Shown: piece by piece, positions 1 through 7,530 of the stretch
How the letters are laid out: the number at the start of each line of letters is the position of its first letter
Position numbering within the stretch: the first letter of the stretch is position 1
Program-made: the position numbers and the translations under genes
The notes under the pieces: model-generated
Told to the model about the DNA's origin: nothing
The model's database searches: none
The model's input: only the letters and a program-made list of their open reading frames with translations
NCBI RefSeq assembly: GCF_000875895.1
Contig: NZ_JXCF01000007.1
Span: forward strand, 62,001 to 126,000
DNA length: 64,000 nucleotides
Origin: Staphylococcus gallinarum
GTDB lineage: Bacteria; Bacillota; Bacilli; Staphylococcales; Staphylococcaceae
Reading direction: 5' to 3'

Positions 1-144
1 TATGCACAAAGTTCAAATTCTAAAGTGCTTGTTGGTCCAGAACAATTGGATGAATTCTTTAATAAGTTTGTCTTCCATGGTCGTATTCAATACACTGTCG
101 AAGATTTACAACGCATTATGGATGAAATCGAATCTTTTAATTAA
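1..144 (+). CDS. C-terminal end of an unidentified protein (partial)
   Basis: An open frame enters from the left edge and stops with TAA at 142-144, giving 47 residues that end in IMDEIESFN. Codon use resembles the neighbouring genes and a terminator follows at 222-260, so this is very probably the real 3' end of a gene. The tail is charged and helical, with no motif I recognise, and I cannot assign a family. In related staphylococci this neighbourhood holds metK and pckA, but that is only context. Confidence 0.6.
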   Translation, partial: YAQSSNSKVLVGPEQLDEFFNKFVFHGRIQYTVEDLQRIMDEIESFN

Positions 145-221
145 TATCTTTGCTAAAGTAACGTAATCAATTTTCTGAAATGAATAGAGTGGTTGGGACT
201 TAAATCATCCATTCTCAAATA

Positions 222-260
222 AAAGAGAGCTAATCCATTGTTGATTAGCTCTTTTTTTTT
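222..260 (+). terminator. Rho-independent terminator after the first gene
   Basis: GAGCTAATC, a 7-nt loop and GATTAGCTC form a perfect stem followed by a run of nine T. It belongs to a longer element (about 186-260) that resembles the one downstream of rot (18253-18324). Confidence 0.85.
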
Positions 261-377
261 ATATTTAAATTTGGTTCGTAATATATGTAGATAACAAAAA
301 ATAATAAATTCCGTGTAATTAATTGTAGCGTAGATAAATTTAATTTGAAGTTTTTGATTTAAAAATACATCATCATG

Positions 378-452
378 TGGAGTATCTGGCGAGAGGCCTA
401 AGTGAAAAATGCTAGGCAAAGACCAATGGTGAGATGACATGCTAGGAAAAAG
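378..452. repeat. Degenerate copy of the GGCGAGACTCCTGAGGGA-type foldback repeat
   Basis: The gap 145-625 has no convincing gene. Within it, the stretch TATCTGGCGAGAGGCCTAAG through ATGCTAGGAAA aligns loosely with the two well-preserved 79-bp repeats at 6931 and 7161 (shared TCTGGCGAGA-, AAGACC- and CTAGGAAA-type blocks in the same order). It is decayed and could be chance similarity. Confidence 0.35.
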
Positions 453-625
453 AACTGAGAAAACTATGATAAATTAAAGTTTGGAAGTAGTAAATATGTG
501 CAATACATATTAGTGATTAACGTAATAAATAGCTAATTTATTTGGTTATGAAGCTTTTTGATTTATATGACTTACGAAATTGTATATCATGTAAGATAAG
601 TAAAGTAAAAAAGGGGATATGAACA

Positions 626-1462
626 TTGGAAAATATTACGTTTTACAATGGCAATGAAATGCCGATACTTGGATTAGGTACATTTAGAGTAGATAATAGC
701 GATCAATGTAAAGAAGCAGTAAAACATGCTATAGAGAGTGGATATCGCCATATTGATACAGCTATGATTTATGAAAATGAAGAAAAAGTTGGCGAAGGTA
801 TTGCTGAAGCGTTAGAATCTACTGGTATTGACCGAAGCGAACTATTTATTACTTCGAAGTTATGGTTAGCAGATTATGGTAGAGACAATGTTGCAGATGC
901 TTATGCAACGAGTTTAAAAAAATTAGGATTAGACTATTTAGATTTGTATCTTATGCATTGGCCAGGTACTGATGAAGCGTTAATGATTGATACATGGCAA
1001 GGTATGGAAGATTTATATAAAGATAATAAAGTTAAAAATATCGGTGTTAGTAACTTTGAACCAAGTCATTTGGATGCACTATTAGCTCAAGTTTCAATTA
1101 AACCAGTGATTAATCAAGTTGAATTTCACCCATACTTACTGCAACAAAAATTAAGAAACTATCTAGAAGTTCAAAATATCCATGCTGAGTCATGGTCACC
1201 ATTAATGAATGCACAAATCTTAGAAGATGAGACAGTGCAACAAGTTGCTACAGAAATTGGTAAAACACCAGCTCAAGTAGTTATTAGATGGAATATAGAC
1301 CATGGTGTCGTTGTTATACCAAAATCTGTAACGCCATCTAGAATTGAAGAAAACTTAAATGTCTTTGACTTTAAATTGACTACAGAGCAAATTGAAAAAT
1401 TAGACCAGTTAAATGAAGATAAACGTATTGGACCAAATCCATTAGAATTTACTGGCGAATAA
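626..1462 (+). CDS. Aldo/keto reductase (AKR5-like)
   Basis: NADPH-dependent aldo/keto reductase of 278 aa, the usual size of the 2,5-diketo-gluconate reductase-like group. The catalytic tetrad is visible: D44 (HIDTA), Y49 (MIYEN), K78 (TSKLW) and H111 (LMHWPG). The C-terminal cofactor region contains IPKSVTPSRIEEN. I chose the TTG at 626 because AAGGGG at 611-616 sits 9 nt upstream and the ATG at 619 is in another frame. The gene stands alone: a terminator precedes it and another follows at 1493-1548. The physiological substrate cannot be read from sequence; methylglyoxal or other small carbonyls are typical for the family. Confidence 0.9.
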   Translation: MENITFYNGNEMPILGLGTFRVDNSDQCKEAVKHAIESGYRHIDTAMIYENEEKVGEGIAEALESTGIDRSELFITSKLWLADYGRDNVADAYATSLKKLGLDYLDLYLMHWPGTDEALMIDTWQGMEDLYKDNKVKNIGVSNFEPSHLDALLAQVSIKPVINQVEFHPYLLQQKLRNYLEVQNIHAESWSPLMNAQILEDETVQQVATEIGKTPAQVVIRWNIDHGVVVIPKSVTPSRIEENLNVFDFKLTTEQIEKLDQLNEDKRIGPNPLEFTGE

Positions 1463-1492
1463 ACCATTTAAATTTAGAAATATTAATATTAA

Positions 1493-1548
1493 AAAGAACC
1501 TAGTAAATGCGTTTTTATAACAATTCATTTACTGGGTTCTTTATTTTG
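1493..1548. terminator. Bidirectional terminator between the aldo/keto reductase and crcB genes
   Basis: AGAACCTAGTAAATG pairs with CATTTACTGGGTTCT, followed by TTATTTTG on the plus strand and CTTTTTAAT on the minus strand. It serves both convergent transcripts. Confidence 0.8.
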
Positions 1549-1571
1549 TCAATTAATATTGCTGATTACAT

Positions 1572-1928
1572 TTATAAAATAATATACCCGATGAAACAGG
1601 CGGCGAATGAAACAACATATTGGAGTAAGGAATATCCAATAAAATGCCACAGATTTTGTTTATCTACTAACATCTTTACAAGTTCAGAAGATAAAGTAGA
1701 AAAAGTGGTTAATCCGCCTAGGACACCAATAATTAGCAATGGATGTATCCAAGATGTATGTATAGTCATTCCCATAATAAAGCCGATAAAGAAACTACCT
1801 ATAATATTAACGAATGGCGTAGCAATTGGAAATGGGGAAGTGAATTTAGTAGCACAATAATTTGTAATAAAGCCTCTAATGACTGCTCCGATACCGCCAC
1901 CTAACATTACAAATAAAATATTGATCAT
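1572..1928 (-). CDS. crcB: CrcB/Fluc fluoride channel subunit (second of pair)
   Basis: Small four-helix membrane protein of 118 aa in the CrcB/Fluc family, which exports toxic fluoride. It has the glycine-rich start LGGGIGAVIRG and the signature GGLTTFST. I chose the ATG at 1928 because it has a strong GGAGGGAAG ribosome site and because the preceding crcB gene stops in an ATGA overlap there, indicating translational coupling. A longer frame starts at 1964 but lies inside the upstream gene. Two dissimilar CrcB proteins from adjacent genes usually form a dual-topology heterodimer, so this and its neighbour probably make one channel. No fluoride riboswitch was recognised upstream. Confidence 0.9.
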   Translation of the reverse strand: MINILFVMLGGGIGAVIRGFITNYCATKFTSPFPIATPFVNIIGSFFIGFIMGMTIHTSWIHPLLIIGVLGGLTTFSTLSSELVKMLVDKQNLWHFIGYSLLQYVVSFAACFIGYIIL

Positions 1929-2293
1929 GCTATCTTCCCTCCAATTCGCACACCGATATAACAAACTATAATCCCAATGATATAACTCGTAATCGCATAA
2001 ATAACTAATAATAAATAGTACTGGTGCGCTAACATAGATACTAATTCAAATTGGAAAGTAGAAAAGGTGGTAAAGGCTCCAATAAAGCCAGTAGTAATAC
2101 CTTTTTTTAAATGTGCGTTATTGGCGAAATATTTTAGTGCTAAACTACCTAACAATCCCATTAAAAAAGAACCCATGATATTAGCTATGAAAGTACCGGT
2201 GGGAAAGCCACTATCAGGATTCATAAAAGAAAACCAATATCTTAAAAGTGCTCCAATTGAGCCACCAATAAAAATAAATAGATATTGCATCAT
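1925..2293 (-). CDS. crcB: CrcB/Fluc fluoride channel subunit (first of pair)
   Basis: 122-aa hydrophobic protein of the Fluc family. Near the N-terminus is IGGSIGALLRYW, followed by ANIMGSF with the conserved Asn and then IGAFTTFSTFQFE, which carries the pore phenylalanines. GAGGAAG lies about 7 nt upstream of the ATG at 2293; a second ATG follows at once. The last codon overlaps the start of the partner gene by ATGA. A terminator-like hairpin at 2310-2349 separates it from the membrane gene upstream, so the pair probably has its own promoter. Confidence 0.9.
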   Translation of the reverse strand: MMQYLFIFIGGSIGALLRYWFSFMNPDSGFPTGTFIANIMGSFLMGLLGSLALKYFANNAHLKKGITTGFIGAFTTFSTFQFELVSMLAHQYYLLLVIYAITSYIIGIIVCYIGVRIGGKIA

Positions 2294-2309
2294 TTATACG
2301 CTTCCTCTC

Positions 2310-2349
2310 AATAAAATAAAATACTACAAAAGTATTTTACCTTTTGTAG
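2310..2349 (-). terminator. Terminator of the 101-aa membrane protein gene
   Basis: CTACAAAAG and CTTTTGTAG form the stem; on the minus strand it is followed by TATTTTATTTTATT, right after the stop codon of the upstream minus-strand gene. Confidence 0.65.
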
Positions 2350-2355
2350 CATAAT

Positions 2356-2661
2356 TTAGAAAATAATACCAAATGTTGAAAGCGAAGAAAGGATATGAAT
2401 GATAATTACGATGAGTAATACAAACGGTAATATTTTACTCGCTTTTCTAATCCAATCTGATTTGTCTTGAGAATGTTTAATCGATTTATCTGCAAAAATA
2501 ATAGAAATTATTAAAATAACAGCATTTATAATACTACAAACAAAAATTAGTTTAATTATAGAATTAAAGTGCATATTTAGAAGAGGATTTCTAGTATTAA
2601 AATAAAAACTGATAATAATCAATAAACTAGATAAATAAAAATAAAGTTTTGAACGTGCCAT
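2356..2661 (-). CDS. Small three-helix membrane protein, unknown function
   Basis: 101 aa with three hydrophobic segments at about residues 7-22, 36-57 and 76-101, separated by short charged loops (KSIKHSQDKSDWIRK before the last helix). A strong AGGAGG lies just upstream of the ATG, and the gene has its own terminator, so it is very likely expressed. I recognise no family. It stands in a row of small membrane protein genes with the crcB pair, but the terminator argues against a shared operon. Confidence 0.7.
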   Translation of the reverse strand: MARSKLYFYLSSLLIIISFYFNTRNPLLNMHFNSIIKLIFVCSIINAVILIISIIFADKSIKHSQDKSDWIRKASKILPFVLLIVIIIHILSSLSTFGIIF

Positions 2662-2822
2662 ATTTACCTCCTAGTGCAATTCATCTAATAATGATACCAT
2701 ATTTTTACATAAAATTAACTAAATTTACAATTAAAAGAAAAAGCAAGATTTTTATTATGATGAAAATCTTACTATTGAGGCAAATTTACTACTGTAATTT
2801 GTAAAATTCTACTCTAAAAATT

Positions 2823-2849
2823 TTGACAATTTAAGCAAAAAATTAGAAT
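2823..2849 (+). promoter_or_regulatory. Possible sigma-A promoter for transaldolase
   Basis: TTGACA at 2823-2828 and TAGAAT at 2844-2849, with a short 15-bp spacer. Both hexamers are good but the spacing is unfavourable, so this is tentative. The ~100-nt leader contains AT-rich inverted repeats (GGTTAATAACC; AATAATTCTTTATAGAATTATT). Confidence 0.35.
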
Positions 2850-2947
2850 TTCATGTTAAATGGTGGTATAAATGAGTTGAATGGTTAATAACCGTTATAA
2901 AAATAATTCTTTATAGAATTATTTATTTTAGTCAGGAGGAATTTTTA

Positions 2948-3661
2948 ATGGCAAAATTAAATGTTGAAGTGTTTGCAGATGGTGCAGATATTGAAGAAAT
3001 GAAAGCTGCTTATAAAAATAAACAAGTTGATGGTTTTACAACTAACCCTAGCTTAATGGCTAAGGCTGGCGTAACAGACTATAAAGCATTTGCTGAAGAA
3101 GCTGTACGTGAAATTCCAGATGCCTCTATTTCATTTGAAGTATTTGCAGATGACTTAGAAACTATGGAAAAAGAAGCTGAAATTTTAAAACAATATGGTG
3201 AAAACGTATTTGTTAAAATTCCAGTTGTAAACACAAAAGGTGAATCAACAATTTCTCTAATTAAAAAATTATCAGCAGACAATGTTCGTTTAAATGTAAC
3301 TGCTGTTTATACTTTAGATCAAGTTAAAGAAATTACTGAAGCTGTTACTGAAGGTGTACCAACATATGTTTCAGTATTTGCTGGCCGTATTGCTGATACA
3401 GGTGTAGATCCATTACCATTAATGAAAGAATCAGCAGAAATTACGCATAGTAAAGATGGCGTTAAATTATTATGGGCAAGCTGTCGTGAAGTAATTAATG
3501 TTATTCAAGCTGATGAAGTTGGTGCTGATATTATTACTTGTCCAGCTGATGTAGTTAAAAAAGTTAACACAAACTTAGGTAGAGATATCGACGAATTATC
3601 TGTTGACACAGTTAAAGGCTTTGCAAAAGATATCCAATCTTCAGGTTTATCAATTTTATAA
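2948..3661 (+). CDS. Transaldolase (TalC/FSA-type, 237 aa)
   Basis: Transaldolase of the short class, linking the pentose phosphate pathway to glycolysis by transfer of a dihydroxyacetone unit. The Schiff-base lysine is K90 in VFVKIP. Other family blocks are TTNPSLMAKAG (31-41), VSVFAGRIADTG and LLWASCREV. The length equals that of the staphylococcal enzyme. CAGGAGGAA precedes the ATG. A strong terminator follows at 3669-3702, so it is monocistronic. Codon choice is typical of a highly expressed staphylococcal gene. Confidence 0.95.
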   Translation: MAKLNVEVFADGADIEEMKAAYKNKQVDGFTTNPSLMAKAGVTDYKAFAEEAVREIPDASISFEVFADDLETMEKEAEILKQYGENVFVKIPVVNTKGESTISLIKKLSADNVRLNVTAVYTLDQVKEITEAVTEGVPTYVSVFAGRIADTGVDPLPLMKESAEITHSKDGVKLLWASCREVINVIQADEVGADIITCPADVVKKVNTNLGRDIDELSVDTVKGFAKDIQSSGLSIL

Positions 3662-3668
3662 TCAATAT

Positions 3669-3702
3669 CCCCTATAAACTCAATGTTTATAGGGTTTTTT
3701 GT
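3669..3702 (+). terminator. Terminator of transaldolase
   Basis: CCCTATAAAC, TCAAT loop, GTTTATAGGG, then TTTTTTG. Confidence 0.85.
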
Positions 3703-3786
3703 TCTTTTAAAAAATAAAAAGAGCAGAAAAAGGGCAGATGAGTCCGAATATATGACTAGCTTTGATACTTTGTAATAATATAGTGA

Positions 3787-3824
3787 CCCCTTATAACATG
3801 ATGCAATGTTATAAGGGTTCTTAA
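3787..3824. terminator. Second hairpin downstream of transaldolase
   Basis: The gap 3703-4012 has no gene I can support. CCCCTTATAACAT and ATGTTATAAGGG make a stable stem followed by TTCTTAATTG, a weak T tract. It could be a backup terminator or the end of an unrecognised small RNA. Confidence 0.45.
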
Positions 3825-4012
3825 TTGTAAAAATACATGCCATAAAATTAATTGATTTATTAGGTCGATTCATTAGCTATTGTGTGAATATTTATAAAAA
3901 ATTCAAATTTATACTATGCAAGTTTATGAATTAATATATAATTAATCATTGTAGTTTTAATTTTTAAAACATTGTAGCTATTAGCGCGTGACATGCTAAA
4001 GGAGTATAAAAA

Positions 4013-4462
4013 ATGAAAGTAAATATTTTTAAACAAAAAGTAAAAAAGCAATTGTGGTTTTTAAATAAGAAAGAGAAGCGAATATTAGATGAAGTATTAC
4101 AAGCGAAGATAGACAGTGATGAATCTGGTGAATTAAATCGGCCAATCGCATTTTCAAATCAATTTTTAAAATCTTATATATTTAAGGAAAAGGTAACTTC
4201 AACGACACAATTATTTGTGATGTTAATTGGTATATTAGTTACATATATAGTGTTACTAGGTCTGTTTTTATTTGGCTTTTTAGCAAGTTTGTCTTCTGTT
4301 CAATACTTTATTAAACCAGAAGTACAGCTATCCACTGCAGTCGTTCTATTAACACTAGTAGGGTCAATACTATTAATCATTCTTTGTTTGTATGCAATAA
4401 AGCAAGTGACTGCTTACTTTACGAAGAAACTGCTTGAATATAAACATAATAAAGATTTATAA
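4013..4462 (+). CDS. Two-helix membrane protein with a HAAS-like N-terminus
   Basis: 149 aa. The N-terminal ~35 residues (FLNKKEKRILDEVLQAKI) look like the short helical HAAS/DUF1700-type module often found ahead of small membrane regions. Two transmembrane segments follow at about 66-95 and 106-129, then a basic tail (KKLLEYKHNKDL). AAAGGAG lies 8-9 nt before the ATG. It converges on the sigS partner gene, and its terminator overlaps that gene's 3' end. The function is unknown; the HAAS assignment rests on pattern only. Confidence 0.7.
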   Translation: MKVNIFKQKVKKQLWFLNKKEKRILDEVLQAKIDSDESGELNRPIAFSNQFLKSYIFKEKVTSTTQLFVMLIGILVTYIVLLGLFLFGFLASLSSVQYFIKPEVQLSTAVVLLTLVGSILLIILCLYAIKQVTAYFTKKLLEYKHNKDL

Positions 4463-4468
4463 GAGTAA

Positions 4469-4891
4469 TTAATATGAATGGTGGGAAAGTGAAATACTTT
4501 CTTGCCATTTTTTGTATACAAAAGTATATGGAATTGTAACTTCTATATATTTAGTATTTTCAAAATAAATGACTGTACCATATTGTAATGACTTTAATCC
4601 GGTTATAGCCATTGCATTGATATAGTATTGGATTGCTGAACGTTTCGTAGTTAAAGGGAATAAAATTGTTTCACTATTTATGTATAAAGGTAAGAATTTT
4701 CTAATGTTCAGAGTCTGTTTTGCTTTTTTAGTTTGCAAGGGGATGGATAATTGTTGTGTTTCGAAAAAGTAACGCAGTGTTTTGTCCATTGTAGCGGGAT
4801 AGAGGAAATGGTGTGTTGAAAAGTGGCAGAGTGTAAGTATTTGTGCTGATATATATGTTTTAAAATACAATAATTTTATATTCATTTTCAT
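4469..4891 (-). CDS. SigS-linked ComK-like protein (position of ecfX)
   Basis: 140 aa, encoded 15 bp after sigS on the same strand and probably co-transcribed. By position it corresponds to the gene called ecfX behind sigS in S. aureus. Residues about 60-125 resemble the core of the competence regulator ComK: a hydrophobic strand, SETILFPLTTKRSA (compare the ComK block with FFPT), an aromatic segment, then GTVIYFENTKYIEVTIPYTF, like ComK's VVFTN...LKLNVSF. This similarity is from memory alignment and is weak. The start is the ATG at 4891, with GAGG upstream; a second in-frame ATG is at 4885. It may be a transcription factor relative, or a sigma partner that merely shares the fold. Confidence 0.65.
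   Translation of the reverse strand: MKMNIKLLYFKTYISAQILTLCHFSTHHFLYPATMDKTLRYFFETQQLSIPLQTKKAKQTLNIRKFLPLYINSETILFPLTTKRSAIQYYINAMAITGLKSLQYGTVIYFENTKYIEVTIPYTFVYKKWQESISLSHHSY
4476..4513 (+). terminator. Terminator overlapping the 3' end of the ComK-like gene
   Basis: AATGGTGGGAAAGT, loop, ACTTTCTTGCCATT and TTTTTT. The hairpin lies within the last codons of the convergent minus-strand gene, whose stop is at 4469-4471. Confidence 0.75.
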
Positions 4892-4906
4892 GTTTTGATA
4901 ACCTCT

Positions 4907-5371
4907 TTATTTGGTATAGTAAGATAAATATTTTATTTTGATACTTTTTTGATAGTTCTTTAATGTTGAAATAGAACAATTTAAAAATTTTGCTAATTCT
5001 TTTTGTTTGTATCCTGCTAATTTGAGCTTTAACCAATATTGTTCTTTACGGGACAAAGTGGTAAGAAAATGGTTGTAGCAAGTAAGTTGTTCTAGTGAAC
5101 TTTCATGTATTTGACTATCGAGCGTAATCGTATTAAAGTCGATGGGTTCAGTTTTTTTAATTGAGCGGAATAGATCGATGAGGTAAAAGTTCAAGCGGGT
5201 AAATAGAAATGTTTTTAACGACATTTGTTGGTTGGGATTGTATTCTTGGATTAACTCCCACATGCGTATAAATAACAATTGTGCAAATTCATCATAATTG
5301 TACTTTATATGGTACTTATTTAACAATGTAGCTATAATATAATTATACTCTGTTAGTTTTGATTCAATCAT
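4907..5371 (-). CDS. sigS: ECF-type sigma factor SigS
   Basis: 154-aa alternative sigma factor. The N-terminal half holds a region-2-like segment (FIRMWELIQEYNP, then LKTFLFTRLNFYLIDLFRSIKK, about 28-75). The C-terminal part holds region 4 with a helix-turn-helix (LSRKEQYWLKLKLAGYKQKELAKFLN and then STLKNY). Length and layout match staphylococcal SigS, although identity is low; the family diverges quickly. GGAG lies about 9 nt before the ATG at 5371. There is no anti-sigma gene with a membrane span next to it; the only partner is the ComK-like gene. It is divergent from the small gene at 5593. Confidence 0.85.
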   Translation of the reverse strand: MIESKLTEYNYIIATLLNKYHIKYNYDEFAQLLFIRMWELIQEYNPNQQMSLKTFLFTRLNFYLIDLFRSIKKTEPIDFNTITLDSQIHESSLEQLTCYNHFLTTLSRKEQYWLKLKLAGYKQKELAKFLNCSISTLKNYQKSIKIKYLSYYTK

Positions 5372-5592
5372 TCAATTTTTACTCCAAAGTTATATATATA
5401 ACAATTATTTCCGGATGGACATATTTTATAAATGAAAATAAAAATTTTCATTTGCTAAATATTAATAATAGGTGTTAAATAGTAGTCGTAGATAGTTAAA
5501 TTTTAAGTTTAATGACACAAAAGCGTATTCAACTTAAAAATACTGCATTTTAAAGTATAATGTTAACTTCGGACTATATTCAGGAGGTTTAT

Positions 5593-5814
5593 ATGGATTA
5601 CGCACATTTAAATTTAGAGCATTTTTTTGCTAAGCATAATGATTTAGATAGGATAAAAGATAAATCCGATTTTGTAATGATAAATAATGTTTCTAAAGAA
5701 ATGAAATATCGAGATGGTGAGATTGAGGGAACAATTGATCTTAACCGATATTTTTATAAAAATAGATCACAAGCGATGAGTTTTATTATTATGGAATATA
5801 AAAGTCAAGAGTAA
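5593..5814 (+). CDS. Small acidic protein of unknown function
   Basis: 73 aa from the ATG at 5593, which is preceded by CAGGAGG. An upstream in-frame ATG at 5560 would add 11 residues but lacks a ribosome site. The protein is soluble and rich in D, N and K (EHFFAKHNDLDRIKDKSDF; REGE-type turn YRDGEIEGTIDLNRYFY). No family is recognised. It has its own terminator at 5812-5843, and it starts about 220 bp from sigS on the opposite strand, so the two might share regulation. Confidence 0.65.
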   Translation: MDYAHLNLEHFFAKHNDLDRIKDKSDFVMINNVSKEMKYRDGEIEGTIDLNRYFYKNRSQAMSFIIMEYKSQE

Positions 5815-5843
5815 TGAAATTAAAATTTCATTACTTTTTTTAT
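5812..5843 (+). terminator. Terminator of the 73-aa gene
   Basis: TAATGAAAT, TAAA, ATTTCATTAC and TTTTTTT. Confidence 0.75.
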
Positions 5844-5980
5844 GAATATGTAACAACCAATGTATAAAATTGTCTGTTCAACTATTTAGTGTTAAAATCT
5901 ATTATCGGATAGCCTTAACTTATTTGTTTTTTGCACGATGATAGGGCTAAAATTTCAATTATTACCTATGAGGTGTGAAC

Positions 5981-6832
5981 ATGACGAAGCATAAAAAAGG
6001 GTCTTTGTTATCAATAATAGGATTATTGGTAGTTTTAGGCGTGGCTGCAGTCATTGTTTTTTCAATGATTTCAGATCAAATATTCTTTAAATCAGTTAAT
6101 AAACAAGAAAGTGTTGAAAATCTAAAAGTGACTTTAGATAAAGCAGCTAAAAAGCAAATTGATAATTATACAAGTCAACAAGTGTCAAGCAAAGATAATA
6201 AGACTTGGAGAGATGCGTCTTCAACTGAAATAAAAGATGCCATGGATAGTAATAAATTTATAGATAGCGATACACAAAAATATCAATTTTTAGAATTAGA
6301 TCGTTATCAAGGAATAGATAAAAACAGAATTAAACGTATGTTGTTTGATAATCCAACGCTATTAAAACATACGGATGCATTTATTAATGCAGCGAAAGAG
6401 AAACATGTAAATGAAGTATATTTGATTTCGCATGCACTTTTAGAAACAGGATCTGCTAAAAGTGAATTAGCAAGTGGCGTAGAAATTGATGGCAAGAAAT
6501 ATTATAACTTCTTTGGTGTCGGGGCATTGGATGAGGATCCGATTAAAACGGGTTCAGAATATGCTAAAAAACACGGTTGGGATACACCTGAAAAAGCGAT
6601 TAGTGGTGGTGCCGACTTCATTCATAGTCATTTCTTATCTAACAAAGATCAAAATACTTTATATAGCATGAGATGGAATCCGAAAAATCCTGGTGAACAT
6701 CAATATGCCACGGATATAAAATGGGCCGAAAGTAATGCTAGTATTATGGCCAATTTCTACAAAGATATGAAAACTGAAGGTAAATACTTTAAATATTTTG
6801 TTTATAAAGATGATGAAAAGCATAGAAAATAA
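5981..6832 (+). CDS. sagB: Membrane-anchored N-acetylglucosaminidase SagB
   Basis: 283 aa. A signal-anchor helix covers residues 8-30, followed by a linker and then a glucosaminidase domain (about 125-270). The catalytic glutamate is probably E155 in SHALLETGSAKSELASG. YYNFFGVGALDEDP and NTLYSMRWNPKNPG are further domain hallmarks. In staphylococci SagB cuts nascent glycan strands and, with the CAAX-like protein SpdC, releases peptidoglycan from the membrane. The start is the ATG at 5981 with ATGAGGTG five nt upstream; a GTG two codons earlier overlaps that ribosome site. A terminator follows at 6864. Confidence 0.9.
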   Translation: MTKHKKGSLLSIIGLLVVLGVAAVIVFSMISDQIFFKSVNKQESVENLKVTLDKAAKKQIDNYTSQQVSSKDNKTWRDASSTEIKDAMDSNKFIDSDTQKYQFLELDRYQGIDKNRIKRMLFDNPTLLKHTDAFINAAKEKHVNEVYLISHALLETGSAKSELASGVEIDGKKYYNFFGVGALDEDPIKTGSEYAKKHGWDTPEKAISGGADFIHSHFLSNKDQNTLYSMRWNPKNPGEHQYATDIKWAESNASIMANFYKDMKTEGKYFKYFVYKDDEKHRK

Positions 6833-6863
6833 GTGAATATATCATTATTAATGTATTATTAAA

Positions 6864-6907
6864 AGAGCCCTTAACTGATTGTAGTTATTCAGTTAAGGGC
6901 TTTTTTA
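6864..6907 (+). terminator. Terminator of sagB
   Basis: GAGCCCTTAACTGA, loop, TCAGTTAAGGGC and TTTTTT. Confidence 0.9.
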
Positions 6908-6930
6908 TATGTACGATTAAAAATTTGTAA

Positions 6931-7009
6931 AAGTATTATGGCGAGACTCCTGAGGGAACAGGACGAGTTGAAGACTATAGGCTGAGGCTGTCCCCTAGGA
7001 AAGCGAGCC
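6931..7009. repeat. 79-bp foldback interspersed repeat, copy A
   Basis: AAGTATTATGGCGAGACTCC through TCCCCTAGGAAAGCGAGCC. It matches copy B (7161-7239) at all but about five positions. The inner arms TCCTGAGGGAACAG and CTGTCCCCTAGGA can pair, so it may fold as RNA or DNA. The pattern resembles a known class of noncoding elements scattered in staphylococci and other Bacillales (GACTCCTGAGGGA ... TAGGAAAGCG). Confidence 0.85.
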
Positions 7010-7160
7010 GATAAAACGAGTTATTACAAAATAAATATCACAGTAAAAGTTTAAAAGTAAGTAGTCATTAAACTTAAAGATTTCTGTTTTAACACAAACA
7101 CCTTAAATATAAAACAAAATGTATGATGAATAATTTTAAAGTAACAGTATGAAATTTGAG

Positions 7161-7239
7161 AAGTATTATGGCGAGACTCCTGAGGGAACAGGACGAGCTG
7201 AAGACTACAAGCTGAAGTTGTCCCCTAGGAAAGCGAGCC
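7161..7239. repeat. 79-bp foldback interspersed repeat, copy B
   Basis: Second copy in the same orientation, 230 bp from copy A. The differences from A are all transitions in the central loop region (T/C, T/C, G/A, G/A, C/T), leaving the pairing arms intact. The rest of 7010-7160 is AT-rich with no gene seen. Confidence 0.85.
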
Positions 7240-7287
7240 AACAATACAAAATGAAATTTAGTAAATATTAGCGTTTCTTTACAACTA

Positions 7288-7332
7288 TAAAAAGCTATGA
7301 ACAGTCTATCGGCATAGACATTTTCATAGCTA
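7288..7332 (-). terminator. Terminator after the 25-codon peptide ORF / opuCC
   Basis: Read on the minus strand: AGCTATGAA, an inner stem GTCTAT/ATAGAC, TTCATAGCT and TTTTTAT. The nested hairpin is strong, with its T tract on the minus strand only. Confidence 0.8.
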
Positions 7333-7386
7333 ATCTGAATTTATTATTTTTGTTAACTTCAATCATTTGAATAGGGCGAATTAATT

Positions 7387-7464
7387 TTACTTAGCTTTGT
7401 TTTTTTGACTTAATAATATGAACATCATTAATGAAGAAACAAACACTTTTAACATAAACTTCAT
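7387..7464 (-). CDS. Putative 25-aa hydrophobic peptide
   Basis: A very short frame begins MKFMLKVFVSSLMMF and ends SQKNKAK: one hydrophobic helix (about residues 7-19) with a basic tail. The AAGGAAGTG ribosome site stands at ideal distance from the ATG at 7464, and a strong minus-strand terminator follows 55 bp after the stop. It lies downstream of opuCC on the same strand. Small single-helix peptides with charged tails include type I toxins and membrane regulators; which, if any, this is cannot be told. A 19-codon frame (7461-7520) overlaps its start by ATGA but lacks a ribosome site. Confidence 0.5.
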   Translation of the reverse strand: MKFMLKVFVSSLMMFILLSQKNKAK

Positions 7465-7530
7465 AAGTTCACTTCCTTTTTATATGCGTAACTTGCTTTT
7501 TTAGTTAGTGCCATCATCATAAGCGAAAAA

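Noticed and set aside
153-440. 95-codon minus-strand frame
   Set aside because: It lies over a plus-strand terminator and a repeat-like stretch, has no ribosome site, and its composition is not protein-like.
1507-2354. Plus-strand frames of about 117 and 95 codons opposite the crcB genes
   Set aside because: Both are mirror frames of the well-supported crcB genes and have no ribosome site or family features.
7461-7520. 19-codon frame overlapping the 25-codon peptide start
   Set aside because: It has no ribosome site and an ordinary composition; mentioned only as a possible coupling frame.
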